DNA of 64,000 bases from JBNGOQ01 sp050589645. GTDB taxonomy: Bacteria > Bacteroidota > Bacteroidia > Flavobacteriales > Flavobacteriaceae. The stretch spans positions 897,977-961,976 of the forward strand of contig NZ_JBNGOQ010000003.1 in assembly GCF_050589645.1 (NCBI RefSeq). The letters are read 5' to 3'. The position numbers and the translations under genes were made by a program. Below, one piece after another: positions 8,797-18,045 of the stretch (within the stretch, counting starts at the first letter, position 1; each line of letters starts with the position of its first letter). The notes beneath the pieces were generated by a model. That model made no database searches. It saw nothing but the letters and a program-made list of their open reading frames with translations, and had not been told where the DNA came from.

Positions 8797-9312
8797 TCAG
8801 ATTTTTTTCATCTGCTGTTGCATCATCTTTATTTGTTCGGTAAGCATGTTGTTCTTGTCCAATTTTTTGGCCTCCTGTAGCAGGGTAGTGGCTTCCCGCT
8901 TTCTCCGTTTTTGCATCGCAATGCCGGCCAAGCTTAATTTCGCCATGGCCACGTCATAATCCATGGTCAATCCCAATTTCAGCGCTTTTTTAAAGTACTT
9001 CTCCGCTTGGGTAAGGTTCTTCTGGGAAAAGATGATACCGTGGAGGTAATTGTAATATCCCTGCTGCTTGGTCGTTAGGGCCGCCTCTGGCTTTTTGATT
9101 CTGTCCAACCATTTCTGGGTGCCTTCCAAATCCTGTTTGCGCATGCGAAGAAATGCCAGGAGAATCATTTCGTTCCTGAAATAAAGGAAGATGAAAATTA
9201 GGGAAAGCAGAATTAGGAAAATGCCATTGCCAATGTTTCCCTCTACAAATTGATAGCCTGAATAGGCAATGATCAAGGCTGCAATGACCAGTTTAATATT
9301 TTTATTGAACAT
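8797..9312 (-). CDS. DUF2892-like membrane protein with TPR-like tail
   Basis: A 171-residue protein with two N-terminal transmembrane helices (about 7-24 and 29-47), then a soluble helical region (about 60-165) with tetratricopeptide-like pairs (YYNYLHGIIFSQKNLTQAEKYFKKALKLG and a second helix pair). The hydrophobic part resembles DUF2892. A scaffolding role at the inner membrane is inference. It is four bases downstream of the DUF6263 gene and probably cotranscribed. Confidence 0.8.
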   Translation of the reverse strand: MFNKNIKLVIAALIIAYSGYQFVEGNIGNGIFLILLSLIFIFLYFRNEMILLAFLRMRKQDLEGTQKWLDRIKKPEAALTTKQQGYYNYLHGIIFSQKNLTQAEKYFKKALKLGLTMDYDVAMAKLSLAGIAMQKRRKREATTLLQEAKKLDKNNMLTEQIKMMQQQMKKI

Positions 9313-9316
9313 GTTG

Positions 9317-10198
9317 CTATTGGATTAACTCGTAGGTTATTTTTGATTTTATGGTGGTAGGTATTTCCTGATCGCCCATTTGTGCCACGGTGGAGACACC
9401 CTTGGCCAGCCCTTCCACCTGCATGGACTTTATAAACCCACTGGCCAAAACAGTGATGATCTTGGTTTGCTGGGTCCCGGAGAGTTTCATGGTCGTTGCG
9501 GGCTCCTTCACATCCATAATGATCTGGGAGATGCCACTGATGCTCGCATTTTCTGTGGTTACCTCGTCCAACGTCCACGTATTTTTCGCGCTGAGCTTGC
9601 CCGCATATTCGTTCTCCCAACTGTTCCCGATCTTTTGTTCCGCAACCGGATAAATAAAGGTCATTTGTTTATAGCTATTGGAAAGGGCTTCAGAACCAAA
9701 ATCCTTGGACAGGGACCTTTTCCAAAGGTTCAAGGAGAATTCGTCCTCCAGGCCAGAGGCTTGCGCCATCTTGGTGACTAAGCTATCCCCGCCCTGTACG
9801 GCCAGGATATCCCCTGTTTTTGCCAAAGAGAGTTGCACCGGGGTGTTCAATAGGCTGTTAAAAACCTTGGATTGCATGTCGCCCTCCACAATTTCCTTGG
9901 CGTTGACATTCATCAACAACCCCTGTATGCTAGAGCTCATCCTCAGGTTTAAATCCCTAAAGGTAAGTTCTATAAGATAAGTCTCTTCTTTTTCACCGAT
10001 TACCTTAAATTCGAGGATGCCGCTGATCTGATTTGTAATTTCATGGGCGGCACCGTCCAATTCCTGGGTAATGATTTGCTCTGCATCCTGTTTTATGGTA
10101 AAAACGTCGCCGGTATTAAGTTGGTACCGCAAGGAGGTCTGCCCAAGGAGTACCGTGCTGCAGAGAACAAAAAACAGTGTGGGGATCAAAAATTTCAT
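9317..10198 (-). CDS. DUF6263 family secreted protein
   Basis: A 293-residue protein with a Sec signal peptide (MKFLIPTLFFVLCSTVLLGQ), followed by a beta-rich region typical of DUF6263: repeated strands such as RYQLNTGDVFTIKQDAEQ and a C-terminal block ending in TYELIQ. Function unknown; the protein should be periplasmic or outer-membrane associated. The reading frame extends to 10327, but the signal peptide fixes the start at 10198, and a TACTTTTG element lies just upstream on this strand. Confidence 0.83.
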   Translation of the reverse strand: MKFLIPTLFFVLCSTVLLGQTSLRYQLNTGDVFTIKQDAEQIITQELDGAAHEITNQISGILEFKVIGEKEETYLIELTFRDLNLRMSSSIQGLLMNVNAKEIVEGDMQSKVFNSLLNTPVQLSLAKTGDILAVQGGDSLVTKMAQASGLEDEFSLNLWKRSLSKDFGSEALSNSYKQMTFIYPVAEQKIGNSWENEYAGKLSAKNTWTLDEVTTENASISGISQIIMDVKEPATTMKLSGTQQTKIITVLASGFIKSMQVEGLAKGVSTVAQMGDQEIPTTIKSKITYELIQ

Positions 10199-10268
10199 GC
10201 TGGGAAGGGATTCTAATTCCGTTGCGGCAAAAGTACTAAAAACAATTCGAAACATTTTCATATTTCGG

Positions 10269-10299
10269 TTTGGCAAAGCAAAAACTCTTCGTATATTTG
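10269..10299 (+). promoter_or_regulatory. Housekeeping promoter for the L34 gene
   Basis: TTTG at 10269-10272, a 19-base spacer and TATATTTG at 10292-10299: a textbook Bacteroidetes sigma-A promoter, 69 bases before the L34 ATG. Confidence 0.8.
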
Positions 10300-10368
10300 C
10301 GCCCAGATTTTGCAAAGGTCGAAGCATACTGCTACGAAATAGTTATTGTATAGTTAAAATACTCTGGG

Positions 10369-10527
10369 ATGAAAAGAACATATCAACCATCTAAGCGGAA
10401 AAGAAAGAATAAACATGGTTTCAGGGAGCGTATGGCTTCAGTGAGTGGTAGAAAGGTTCTTGCCAGAAGAAGAGCTAAAGGAAGAAAAAAATTATCCGTA
10501 TCCTCTGAGCTGAGACATAAAAAATAA
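10369..10527 (+). CDS. rpmH: 50S ribosomal protein L34
   Basis: A 52-residue, very basic protein reading MKRTYQPSKRKRKNKHGFRE, then ...RMASVSGRKVLARRRAKGRKKL: the invariant bL34 signature. The short C-terminal tail SVSSELRHKK is normal for Bacteroidetes. It has its own promoter and a strong terminator, so it is expressed independently of carB. Here it is not beside rnpA or dnaA, as is common in Bacteroidetes. Confidence 0.97.
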   Translation: MKRTYQPSKRKRKNKHGFRERMASVSGRKVLARRRAKGRKKLSVSSELRHKK

Positions 10528-10550
10528 TGACAGAACTTTTTAAAATAATT

Positions 10551-10586
10551 AGGTGTTACTTTTCTGAAAGTAACACCTTTTTTTTG
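10551..10586 (+). terminator. Rho-independent terminator after L34
   Basis: A 12-base stem AGGTGTTACTTT/AAAGTAACACCT (10551-10578) with a TCTG loop, followed by a run of T. It separates rpmH from carB. Confidence 0.93.
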
Positions 10587-10617
10587 TCCTATTCCATTAA
10601 AAATAAAAAAATACCCT

Positions 10618-13470
10618 ATGCCTAAAAGAAAAGATCTGAAATCTATTTTGATCATTGGTTCGGGCCCGATCATCATTGGACAGGCCTGTGAGTTCGACTA
10701 TTCTGGATCACAATCCCTGCGTTCGTTGCGCGAAGATGGTATTGAAACTGTCCTTATCAACAGCAATCCTGCTACGATTATGACCGATCCCTCCATGGCC
10801 GATCATGTGTACCTAAAGCCATTGACCACCAAGTCGATCATTCAGATTTTAAAGGATCATCCGAATATTGATGCGGTATTGCCCACCATGGGAGGACAGA
10901 CTGCACTGAATTTATGTATCGAAGCCGATGAAAAAGGAATTTGGGAGGACTTTGATATTGAGATCATAGGGGTAGATATCAATGCGATCAATATTACGGA
11001 AGATCGGGAGAAGTTCCGTGAGCTCATGTTAAAAATTGGCATTGGGATGGCACCGCAGGCCACGGCGACCTCTTTTCTTCAGGGGAAGGAAATCGCCCAA
11101 GAGTTTGGTTTCCCCCTGGTGATACGGGCCTCCTATACCTTAGGTGGTGCAGGAGCCTCCATCGTCTACAGACCCGAGGATTTTGATGAGCTCCTTAGTC
11201 GTGGGCTGGAGATTTCCCCGATCCATGAGGTGATGATAGACAAGGCGCTTATGGGCTGGAAGGAATATGAACTGGAGTTGCTGCGCGATAAAAATGACAA
11301 TGTAGTCATCATCTGTACGATTGAGAATATGGACCCTATGGGAATCCACACTGGTGACTCCATCACGGTTGCGCCGGCAATGACCTTGTCGGATACTACC
11401 TTCCAAAGAATGCGAGACATGGCCATAAAGATGATGCGGAGCATCGGTGATTTCGCCGGGGGCTGTAATGTACAGTTCGCCGTTAGTCCGGATGAAAAAG
11501 AAGATATCATTGCCATAGAAATAAATCCTAGGGTTAGCCGTTCTTCAGCGTTGGCATCAAAAGCTACAGGATACCCCATTGCCAAAATTGCGACCAAATT
11601 GGCCATTGGATATCACTTGGACGAGCTCGAAAATCAGATAACAAAGTCTACCTCTGCACTCTTTGAGCCTACCTTGGATTATGTGATCGTTAAAATCCCG
11701 CGGTGGAATTTTGATAAGTTTGAGGGATCTGACCGGACCTTGGGCTTGCAAATGAAATCGGTGGGAGAGGTGATGGGCATTGGACGCTCCTTTCAGGAAG
11801 CGCTGCACAAGGCCACGCAATCCCTTGAAATCAAACGGAACGGTTTAGGTGCGGATGGCAAGGGATATACCGATTATGATAAGATCATTAAAAAACTCAC
11901 CATACCTGGTTGGGACAGGGTCTTTGTGATTTATGACGCCATTCAATTGGGCATTCCACTGGGACGGATCCATGACATCACCAAAATAGATATGTGGTTC
12001 CTGAAACAGTACGAGGAACTACACTTTTTGGAAAAAGAAATTTCTGGTTACAACATTGAAACCTTACCCAAGGAACTATTATTGGAAGCAAAGCAAAAAG
12101 GCTTTGCAGATCGTCAGATTGCCCATATGCTGTCCTGTTATGAGAGTGAGGTACACAAAAAACGATCTGCGCTCGGCATTAACAGGGTTTATAAATTGGT
12201 AGACACCTGTGCGGCGGAATTCAAGGCCATGACGCCCTATTATTACTCTACTTTTGAAGCGGAAGTGGAAACGGCCGATGGGGTACGTTACGTAACCAAT
12301 GACAGTGTGGTTACCGACAGAAAAAAAATCGTTGTGCTGGGTTCAGGACCCAACCGGATCGGGCAGGGAATCGAGTTCGATTATTGCTGTGTACATGGGG
12401 TACTGGCCGCTTCGGAATGTGGTTATGAGACCATCATGATCAATTGCAATCCCGAAACAGTCTCTACAGATTTTGATACTGCGGATAAACTCTATTTTGA
12501 GCCGGTTTTCTGGGAACATATCTATGATATTATCCGCCACGAAAAACCGGAAGGGGTCATTGTGCAACTGGGCGGACAAACCGCTTTGAAACTTGCCGAA
12601 AAACTGGACAAATACGGAATAAAGATCATTGGGACCAGCTTTAAATCCTTGGACCTCGCCGAAGACCGTGGTAGCTTCTCCAAATTATTAAAGGAGAACA
12701 ATATTCCCTATCCCCAATTTGGTGTGGCCGAAACTGCCGATGAGGCCTTGCAGCTGGCCGATGAACTACATTTCCCCCTTTTGGTACGACCTTCCTACGT
12801 TTTGGGTGGGCAGGGCATGAAAATTGTAATCAACAAGGAAGAACTGGAAGAACACGTGGTTGATCTGCTGCGTAAAATACCCAATAACAAACTACTCCTG
12901 GACCATTATCTCGATGGTGCCATTGAAGCCGAGGCCGATGCTATTTGCGACGGAGAGGAAATTTACATCATTGGTATTATGGAGCACATAGAACCTTGCG
13001 GTATCCATTCCGGGGATTCCAATGCAACCTTGCCGCCATTTAACCTGGGAGAATTCGTGATGCAGCAGATCAAGGACCACACCAAAAAGATTGCGTTGGC
13101 GTTAAGGACGGTTGGTCTGATCAACATACAATTTGCCATTAAGGACGATATGGTATACATCATTGAGGCCAATCCCAGGGCTTCGCGGACCGTTCCCTTT
13201 ATTGCAAAGGCCTACAATGAACCCTATGTAAATTATGCTACTAAGGTAATGCTGGGCGAGAAAAAGGTGAAGGATTTTGACTTTAAGCCAGAATTGGAAG
13301 GGTATGCCATTAAACAACCGGTCTTCTCCTTCAACAAATTTCCGAACGTAAATAAAAATTTGGGTCCTGAGATGAAGAGTACCGGGGAGAGTATCCTTTT
13401 TATAGATAACTTAAAGGATGATGAATTCTACAATCTGTATACCAGGCGTAAGATGTACCTGAGTAAATAA
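10618..13470 (+). CDS. carB: Carbamoyl-phosphate synthase large subunit
   Basis: A 950-residue subunit that makes carbamoyl phosphate from bicarbonate, ammonia (from CarA) and two ATP, for pyrimidine and arginine synthesis. The start MPKRKDLKSILIIGSGPIII is canonical. Two homologous ATP-grasp halves are present (about 1-400 and 560-935; the second opens KKIVVLGSGPNRIGQGIEFD), joined by the oligomerisation region. The protein ends soon after the second ATP-grasp unit, about 120 residues short of the roughly 1070 of E. coli CarB: the C-terminal MGS-like allosteric domain is missing. No carA lies in the window. Confidence 0.96.
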   Translation: MPKRKDLKSILIIGSGPIIIGQACEFDYSGSQSLRSLREDGIETVLINSNPATIMTDPSMADHVYLKPLTTKSIIQILKDHPNIDAVLPTMGGQTALNLCIEADEKGIWEDFDIEIIGVDINAINITEDREKFRELMLKIGIGMAPQATATSFLQGKEIAQEFGFPLVIRASYTLGGAGASIVYRPEDFDELLSRGLEISPIHEVMIDKALMGWKEYELELLRDKNDNVVIICTIENMDPMGIHTGDSITVAPAMTLSDTTFQRMRDMAIKMMRSIGDFAGGCNVQFAVSPDEKEDIIAIEINPRVSRSSALASKATGYPIAKIATKLAIGYHLDELENQITKSTSALFEPTLDYVIVKIPRWNFDKFEGSDRTLGLQMKSVGEVMGIGRSFQEALHKATQSLEIKRNGLGADGKGYTDYDKIIKKLTIPGWDRVFVIYDAIQLGIPLGRIHDITKIDMWFLKQYEELHFLEKEISGYNIETLPKELLLEAKQKGFADRQIAHMLSCYESEVHKKRSALGINRVYKLVDTCAAEFKAMTPYYYSTFEAEVETADGVRYVTNDSVVTDRKKIVVLGSGPNRIGQGIEFDYCCVHGVLAASECGYETIMINCNPETVSTDFDTADKLYFEPVFWEHIYDIIRHEKPEGVIVQLGGQTALKLAEKLDKYGIKIIGTSFKSLDLAEDRGSFSKLLKENNIPYPQFGVAETADEALQLADELHFPLLVRPSYVLGGQGMKIVINKEELEEHVVDLLRKIPNNKLLLDHYLDGAIEAEADAICDGEEIYIIGIMEHIEPCGIHSGDSNATLPPFNLGEFVMQQIKDHTKKIALALRTVGLINIQFAIKDDMVYIIEANPRASRTVPFIAKAYNEPYVNYATKVMLGEKKVKDFDFKPELEGYAIKQPVFSFNKFPNVNKNLGPEMKSTGESILFIDNLKDDEFYNLYTRRKMYLSK

Positions 13471-13471
13471 A

Positions 13472-13510
13472 AGCGGTCTTATCGAGCGCCGTGCCTTAGG
13501 CAGGCGCTCG
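13472..13510 (+). repeat. Hairpin behind carB with a shared 3'-end motif
   Basis: Directly after the carB stop comes AGCGGTCT (13472-13479), then a strong stem CGAGCGCC-g-TGCC / GGCA-GGCGCTCG (13483-13510, loop TTA, one bulged G). No T tract follows. The same AGCGGTCT follows the stop codon at 59452. It may be a weak terminator, an RNA-stability hairpin or a REP-like remnant. Confidence 0.5.
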
Positions 13511-13622
13511 AACGGACGTTCAATGGCCTTTTATACCATCTCTTTTAGTATTCCGATTTGATGAACAAACCCCATCTCGCAATTGCCCTATTGGAAATGT
13601 TTCAGACCGCTTTCATCTTCAT

Positions 13623-14006
13623 TTAGTTATTGGCGCGAACAACTTCCGGACTTACCAGTTTAAACAGCGAGAATGCCGCAATGGCCATGACAATGTCCCG
13701 GACAGCAACATCCAGATAGTTACCGCTTGTGATAAGGACCAAAGCGATCAAGACCAACCACAGGGCGACAATAATAGATCCAGTTTTCGTCTTGACCAGC
13801 ACTAGGACACCCGCAACGATTTCTATGACCCCTACGATTCCCATCAATGTTCCCGATTCAAATGGAAGTGCACCTGCAATTCCTGAAGCGGCATATTGGG
13901 ACCAATCGGTCAGAATGTTTGTAAATTTGTCCAGTCCGGCTACGATCGGCACAAGTCCGAAGGTGTATTTTAATACGTTGATAACAAGGTTTTTGTTTGA
14001 ATCCAT
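13623..14006 (-). CDS. DoxX-like membrane protein
   Basis: A 127-residue protein with four transmembrane helices (about 8-24, 48-68, 72-92 and 98-118). The pattern VLKYTFGLVPIVAGLDKF...MGIVGVIEIVAGVLVLV fits the DoxX/DoxD-like superfamily of small quinone-linked or redox-stress membrane proteins. The exact role is unknown. It is transcribed away from an ECF sigma gene, and an 18-base palindrome lies between the two. Confidence 0.85.
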   Translation of the reverse strand: MDSNKNLVINVLKYTFGLVPIVAGLDKFTNILTDWSQYAASGIAGALPFESGTLMGIVGVIEIVAGVLVLVKTKTGSIIVALWLVLIALVLITSGNYLDVAVRDIVMAIAAFSLFKLVSPEVVRANN

Positions 14007-14058
14007 AGTCCTATTTGTTTTTAGTTTCTACAGCTTTTGATAGCGGAAGTGCAAAAAG

Positions 14059-14096
14059 GTTACAAAGTTTTGTAACTTTTTTGGCGCATTTGCATC
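14059..14096. promoter_or_regulatory. Palindrome with back-to-back TGTAAC boxes between DoxX and sigma genes
   Basis: GTTACAAAgtTTTGTAAC (14059-14076) is a perfect inverted repeat with a 2-base spacer. Each arm supplies TGTAAC, the usual -35 core of many ECF promoters. Rightward, 16 bases later, there is CATC (14093-14096); leftward, 16 bases later, there is TATC. The layout suggests divergent ECF-type promoters or an operator. Confidence 0.45.
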
Positions 14097-14111
14097 CAAA
14101 GACTAAAACCA

Positions 14112-14789
14112 ATGCTCATGAAGGTCATACGTGTACAAGATTTTGGTAGCAGTACCATTTCGGATGAAGATGCCATTAAAAGAATACTGGCAGGTGAAAA
14201 AGAACTGTACGAACTATTGATGCGGCGTTATAATCAAAAGCTTTATCGGGTGGTCATAGGGTATCTAAAGGATGGGGAAGATATTGCCGATGTTATGCAG
14301 GACAGCTATTTAAAAGCCTACGAGAAGCTATATCAATTTAAGTTCAATGCAAGTTTTTCTACCTGGTTGATCCGAATTGCCATTAACGAGGCTTTGGCTA
14401 AAATACGTTACAAGGGCAAGTACGCGCAACTTAATCGGAAGGCTGGGGATGCCATGGTCCTGGAAATTCCAGAGGCTTCGCAACTCGATCCCGAAAAAAG
14501 AATTATTCAACAAGAGGCGAAACAAATGTTAGAGAAAACCATAGCAAAACTAGAATCTAAGTATAGGGTAGTTTATATTTTGAGGGAGATTGAAGGGATG
14601 TCCATTGCCGAGATTGGGGACTGCCTGAGCCTTACCCATGCCAATGTCAAGGTCCGTCTACACCGGGCTAAAAAGATGATCAAGGATGCGCTGTACGAAT
14701 CCTCCATCACTACAGAGGTCTTTGAATTTGGGTCTACCAAATGTGATCGCTTGGTCCAAAAAGTAATGCTGGGCCTAAAGGAATACTAA
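14112..14789 (+). CDS. ECF-type RNA polymerase sigma factor
   Basis: A 225-residue sigma-70 family protein with region 2 (about 28-95: EKELYELLMRRYNQKLYRVV, then DVMQDSYLKAYEKLYQF and FSTWLIRIAINEALAKIR) and region 4 (about 140-195, with the helix-turn-helix GMSIAEIGDCLSLTHANVKV). No region 1 or 3, and no anti-sigma gene next to it. It is 35-40 residues longer than a minimal ECF factor, with the extra residues at the C-terminus and between the domains. A second ATG two codons in (14118) is also possible. The palindrome upstream may mark autoregulation. Confidence 0.93.
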   Translation: MLMKVIRVQDFGSSTISDEDAIKRILAGEKELYELLMRRYNQKLYRVVIGYLKDGEDIADVMQDSYLKAYEKLYQFKFNASFSTWLIRIAINEALAKIRYKGKYAQLNRKAGDAMVLEIPEASQLDPEKRIIQQEAKQMLEKTIAKLESKYRVVYILREIEGMSIAEIGDCLSLTHANVKVRLHRAKKMIKDALYESSITTEVFEFGSTKCDRLVQKVMLGLKEY

Positions 14790-14847
14790 GTTGGAGCCTA
14801 GGGATGCCGATGGCCCTAATTCCGTCCCAAGCCTTCCGGGCATCAAC

Positions 14848-16260
14848 CTATTCGCCCCACTCCGTATGGAAAATACCCTCCACATCTACCCGTTCGTAGG
14901 TATGTGATCCAAAGTGGTCGCGTTGGGCCTGTATGAGGTTCAAAGGGAGTCTCCCCGAGGTATAGGCATCAAAGTAGGTCAGGGAATTGGAAAGCCCTGG
15001 TAGGGGGATACCATTTTTGGCGGCATGGGAAACCAGTTCACGAGCTGCATCCACGGTGGAGGATACTTTGTCCACAAAGGAAGGGGAAAGCAATAAATTG
15101 GGCAGTTCGCTATCCTCTTTATAGGCCTTGGTAATATCTTCCAAAAGCGCAGCCCGTATGATACAGCCTGCCCTCCATATCTTGGCTATAGTGGCCAGGT
15201 CCAGGTCATAACCGTACTCCTTGGAGGCGTCTGCCAATTGGTGCAGACCTTGCGCATAGGTAATGATAAAGGAAAAGTACAAGGCTTTTTCGGCCAAGGC
15301 GGACAGTTTGTTTTGCGCTATGGTTTCAACCACAGGTCTGCCATACAGGGCATCTGCCCTAAGGCGTTCTTCCTTTAATGCGGATAGCTCCCGCATGCTC
15401 ACGGCCACGTCTATGGAAGGTACGGGAATTCCGAGGTCCATAGCGTTTTGGGAGGTCCACTTCCCAGTACCTTTCTGCTTGGCGCGATCCAAAATCTTAT
15501 CGACCAGGCGTCCGTTTCCCTGATCATCCTCCTGCTGGAATATCTGAGCGGTAATCTCCACCAAAAAGGACTGCAGCCTGCCTTGGTTCCATTTCTTGTA
15601 GGTTTCATGCAGCTGATCGTTGTTGAAATCCCCCGCCTTTTTCAGCAGGTCGTATATTTCTGAGGTTAGCTGCATCAATCCATATTCAATACCGTTGTGG
15701 ACCATTTTTACGTAGTTGCCTGCCGATTTAGGTCCTAGGTAGGCCACGCAGGGTTCCCCGTTGAACTTGGCGGCGACGGCCTCAAAAATGGGCTGTACCT
15801 CTTTATAACCGGGTTTAGATCCCCCGGGCATGATACTTGGACCCTTTCTGGCCCCTTTGGCGCCTCCGGATACCCCGGCGCCAAAAAAATGAATGCCTTT
15901 CTCCTGCAGATAGGCCTCCCGACGGTCGGTGTCGGTAAAGAAGGAATTGCCCCCATCTATGATAATGTCATCCTTGTCCAGGTGGGGCAGCAAACTGTCT
16001 ATTACGGCATCGACAATCTTTCCCGCGGGCACCAACAGCATAATTTTTCTCGGTCGGGCCAGGGCGTTCACAAAGGTCTTGATATCTGTGGACGCATCTA
16101 CTTTTTTGGTATTCCCACCTTCTTCACGCAGGGCATTTACCTTTTCTGCGTCCAAATCGTACCCGAAAGCCTTAAAATTGTTGTCCGCAACGTTCAAAAT
16201 AAAATTACGTCCCATGACTCCAAGGCCTACCAGTCCAAAATCATATGTATTGTACTCCAT
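14848..16260 (-). CDS. gnd: 6-phosphogluconate dehydrogenase (decarboxylating)
   Basis: A 470-residue cytoplasmic enzyme that oxidises 6-phosphogluconate to ribulose-5-phosphate and CO2 with NADP. Visible parts: the Rossmann motif GLGVMGRNF (residues 11-19), the substrate region GGNSFFTDTDRR, VSGGAKGARKGPSIMPGG, the catalytic K-x-x-x-N stretch KMVHNGIEYG and a C-terminal all-helical domain with ILDRAKQKGTGKWT. The length is that of the dimeric family. It is divergent from zwf-pgl, so the three oxidative pentose phosphate enzymes are clustered around one 200-base regulatory region. Confidence 0.97.
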   Translation of the reverse strand: MEYNTYDFGLVGLGVMGRNFILNVADNNFKAFGYDLDAEKVNALREEGGNTKKVDASTDIKTFVNALARPRKIMLLVPAGKIVDAVIDSLLPHLDKDDIIIDGGNSFFTDTDRREAYLQEKGIHFFGAGVSGGAKGARKGPSIMPGGSKPGYKEVQPIFEAVAAKFNGEPCVAYLGPKSAGNYVKMVHNGIEYGLMQLTSEIYDLLKKAGDFNNDQLHETYKKWNQGRLQSFLVEITAQIFQQEDDQGNGRLVDKILDRAKQKGTGKWTSQNAMDLGIPVPSIDVAVSMRELSALKEERLRADALYGRPVVETIAQNKLSALAEKALYFSFIITYAQGLHQLADASKEYGYDLDLATIAKIWRAGCIIRAALLEDITKAYKEDSELPNLLLSPSFVDKVSSTVDAARELVSHAAKNGIPLPGLSNSLTYFDAYTSGRLPLNLIQAQRDHFGSHTYERVDVEGIFHTEWGE

Positions 16261-16463
16261 CAGTTTGGTTTAAGATTGCTCAACCACTTTTTAAGGCTTA
16301 TGTATGCTGCTTGTAAAAAGTATTTCGTAATATGCTTTATCTTCGTAAAGCCAAAAATCAAAAATAATTTAAAATATCGACTTTTAACATTATTGTTTTG
16401 TAAACTCCTGCTTATACGTGGAACCTTTGATTATGATACAAACCATTGAACCATCCATCGCAA

Positions 16464-17996
16464 ATGAATAAGACAGCCCATCAGATGCTCGTTATTTTTG
16501 GTGCATCCGGAGACCTTACCGCCAGAAAATTAATACCAGCCCTCTTCAATTTATACAAAGGAAAACACCTCCCAGAAAATTTTGTGGTCTTGGGTGTTAG
16601 CCGCAGTGACCTCACAGACAAGGAGTTCCGAAAAAAAGTGGTGTTGGAAAGTACCTATCTGAAAGAAAAAATGGATGGAGAGGCCGAGGATTTCATAAAA
16701 GCGTTTTCCGATAAGCTCTTTTATGAGGATCTGGGGAGGGATTACGACATAAGTTATGATCGACTCCATAAGCGGATCTCCGATCTAAATTCCAAATACC
16801 GCACGGGAAACAACTTTATCTTCTACTTGTCCACCCCGCCCGGGATTTACGAGGTAATCGCCAAGAACCTCTTTGATCAGGGCCTTTCTGACGAATCGCA
16901 AGGATGGAAACGCTTGATTGTTGAAAAGCCCTTTGGCTATAGTTTGGAAACGGCCAGAAAGCTGAACCAAGGGTTGCAACAATACTTCAACGAATCGCAG
17001 ATTTATAGAATAGATCACTATTTGGGCAAGGAAACGGTACAGAACCTTCTGGTGACGCGCTTTGCCAACAGTATTTTTGAACCCTTGTGGAACCGAAATT
17101 TTATAAGGCATGTGGAAATTACCAATGCCGAAAGTGTGGGTGTTGAAAAACGGGGCGGCTACTATGATAAATCGGGGGCATTGCGGGATATGTTCCAAAA
17201 TCATTTGTTGCAGATTGTGTCCCTGGTGGTTATGGAACCCCCTATCGCCGATGGTGCGGAGGAAATCCGTAATGAGAAGGTCAAGGCCCTGAAGTCGCTT
17301 CGCATCATGAACGATGAGAAGACCCTCTTTAAAAACACGATAAGGGCACAATATGTGTCTTCCGTGGTTAATGGTGAAAAAGTGAAGGGATATCGGGAAG
17401 AGGACGGTGTGGACCCCGAGTCTACCACAGAAACCTATGCGGCCATTAAATTTTTTGTGGATAACTGGCGGTGGAAGGACGTACCTTTTTATGTGCGTAC
17501 GGCCAAGAAGATGCCGACAAAGGTCACCGAGGTGGTTATTCATTTTAAATCGCCCCATCACCATATTTTTCAGGATTCCAGTGCCAACAATAAGGATAAC
17601 AAACTCATCATCCGTATTCAGCCCGATGAGGGTATTTTGATGAAGTTTGGGGTCAAGGTTCCCGGTCAGGGCTTTAAAGTAGAACGCGCCAATTTGGATT
17701 TTTACTATTCCAGCCTGGTAGAGACCCATGTCATGGAAGCCTATGAGCGCCTTTTGCTAGATGCTATGCAAGGCGATGCTACTTTGTATGCTCGGGCGGA
17801 TGAGGTTGAGGCCGCGTGGGAGTTTGTGGACCCGATCTTAAACTATTGGGAAGATGGAAAGGATGTAAAAGTGTACGGGTATTCTGCGGGAGTTTGGGGA
17901 CCAACCAATGCCGATGAGCTTATTGACGGCCTCTACATGTGGCGAAACCCAGGGGAGAATCTCTCGGATGATCCCGGCTTCTGTGTTATTTGCTAG
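16464..17996 (+). CDS. zwf: Glucose-6-phosphate dehydrogenase
   Basis: A 510-residue enzyme that oxidises glucose-6-phosphate to 6-phosphoglucono-lactone with NADP. It has the N-terminal dinucleotide fingerprint VIFGASGDLTARKLIPALF (about 10-28), the substrate/active-site signature RIDHYLGKETVQNLL (about 185-199) and EKPFGYSLETA. A TTG at 16446 would add six residues; the ATG at 16464 (MNKTAHQMLVIFGASGDL) fits the family better. It is followed 49 bases later by pgl, which does the next step. Confidence 0.97.
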   Translation: MNKTAHQMLVIFGASGDLTARKLIPALFNLYKGKHLPENFVVLGVSRSDLTDKEFRKKVVLESTYLKEKMDGEAEDFIKAFSDKLFYEDLGRDYDISYDRLHKRISDLNSKYRTGNNFIFYLSTPPGIYEVIAKNLFDQGLSDESQGWKRLIVEKPFGYSLETARKLNQGLQQYFNESQIYRIDHYLGKETVQNLLVTRFANSIFEPLWNRNFIRHVEITNAESVGVEKRGGYYDKSGALRDMFQNHLLQIVSLVVMEPPIADGAEEIRNEKVKALKSLRIMNDEKTLFKNTIRAQYVSSVVNGEKVKGYREEDGVDPESTTETYAAIKFFVDNWRWKDVPFYVRTAKKMPTKVTEVVIHFKSPHHHIFQDSSANNKDNKLIIRIQPDEGILMKFGVKVPGQGFKVERANLDFYYSSLVETHVMEAYERLLLDAMQGDATLYARADEVEAAWEFVDPILNYWEDGKDVKVYGYSAGVWGPTNADELIDGLYMWRNPGENLSDDPGFCVIC

Positions 17997-18045
17997 ATAC
18001 GGAATGGCAATGAAGTTCCCAACACCATCAACCAATAATTAAAAC

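Noticed and set aside
10199..10327. Longer start for the DUF6263 gene at 10327
   Set aside because: It would place 43 residues before a clear signal peptide.
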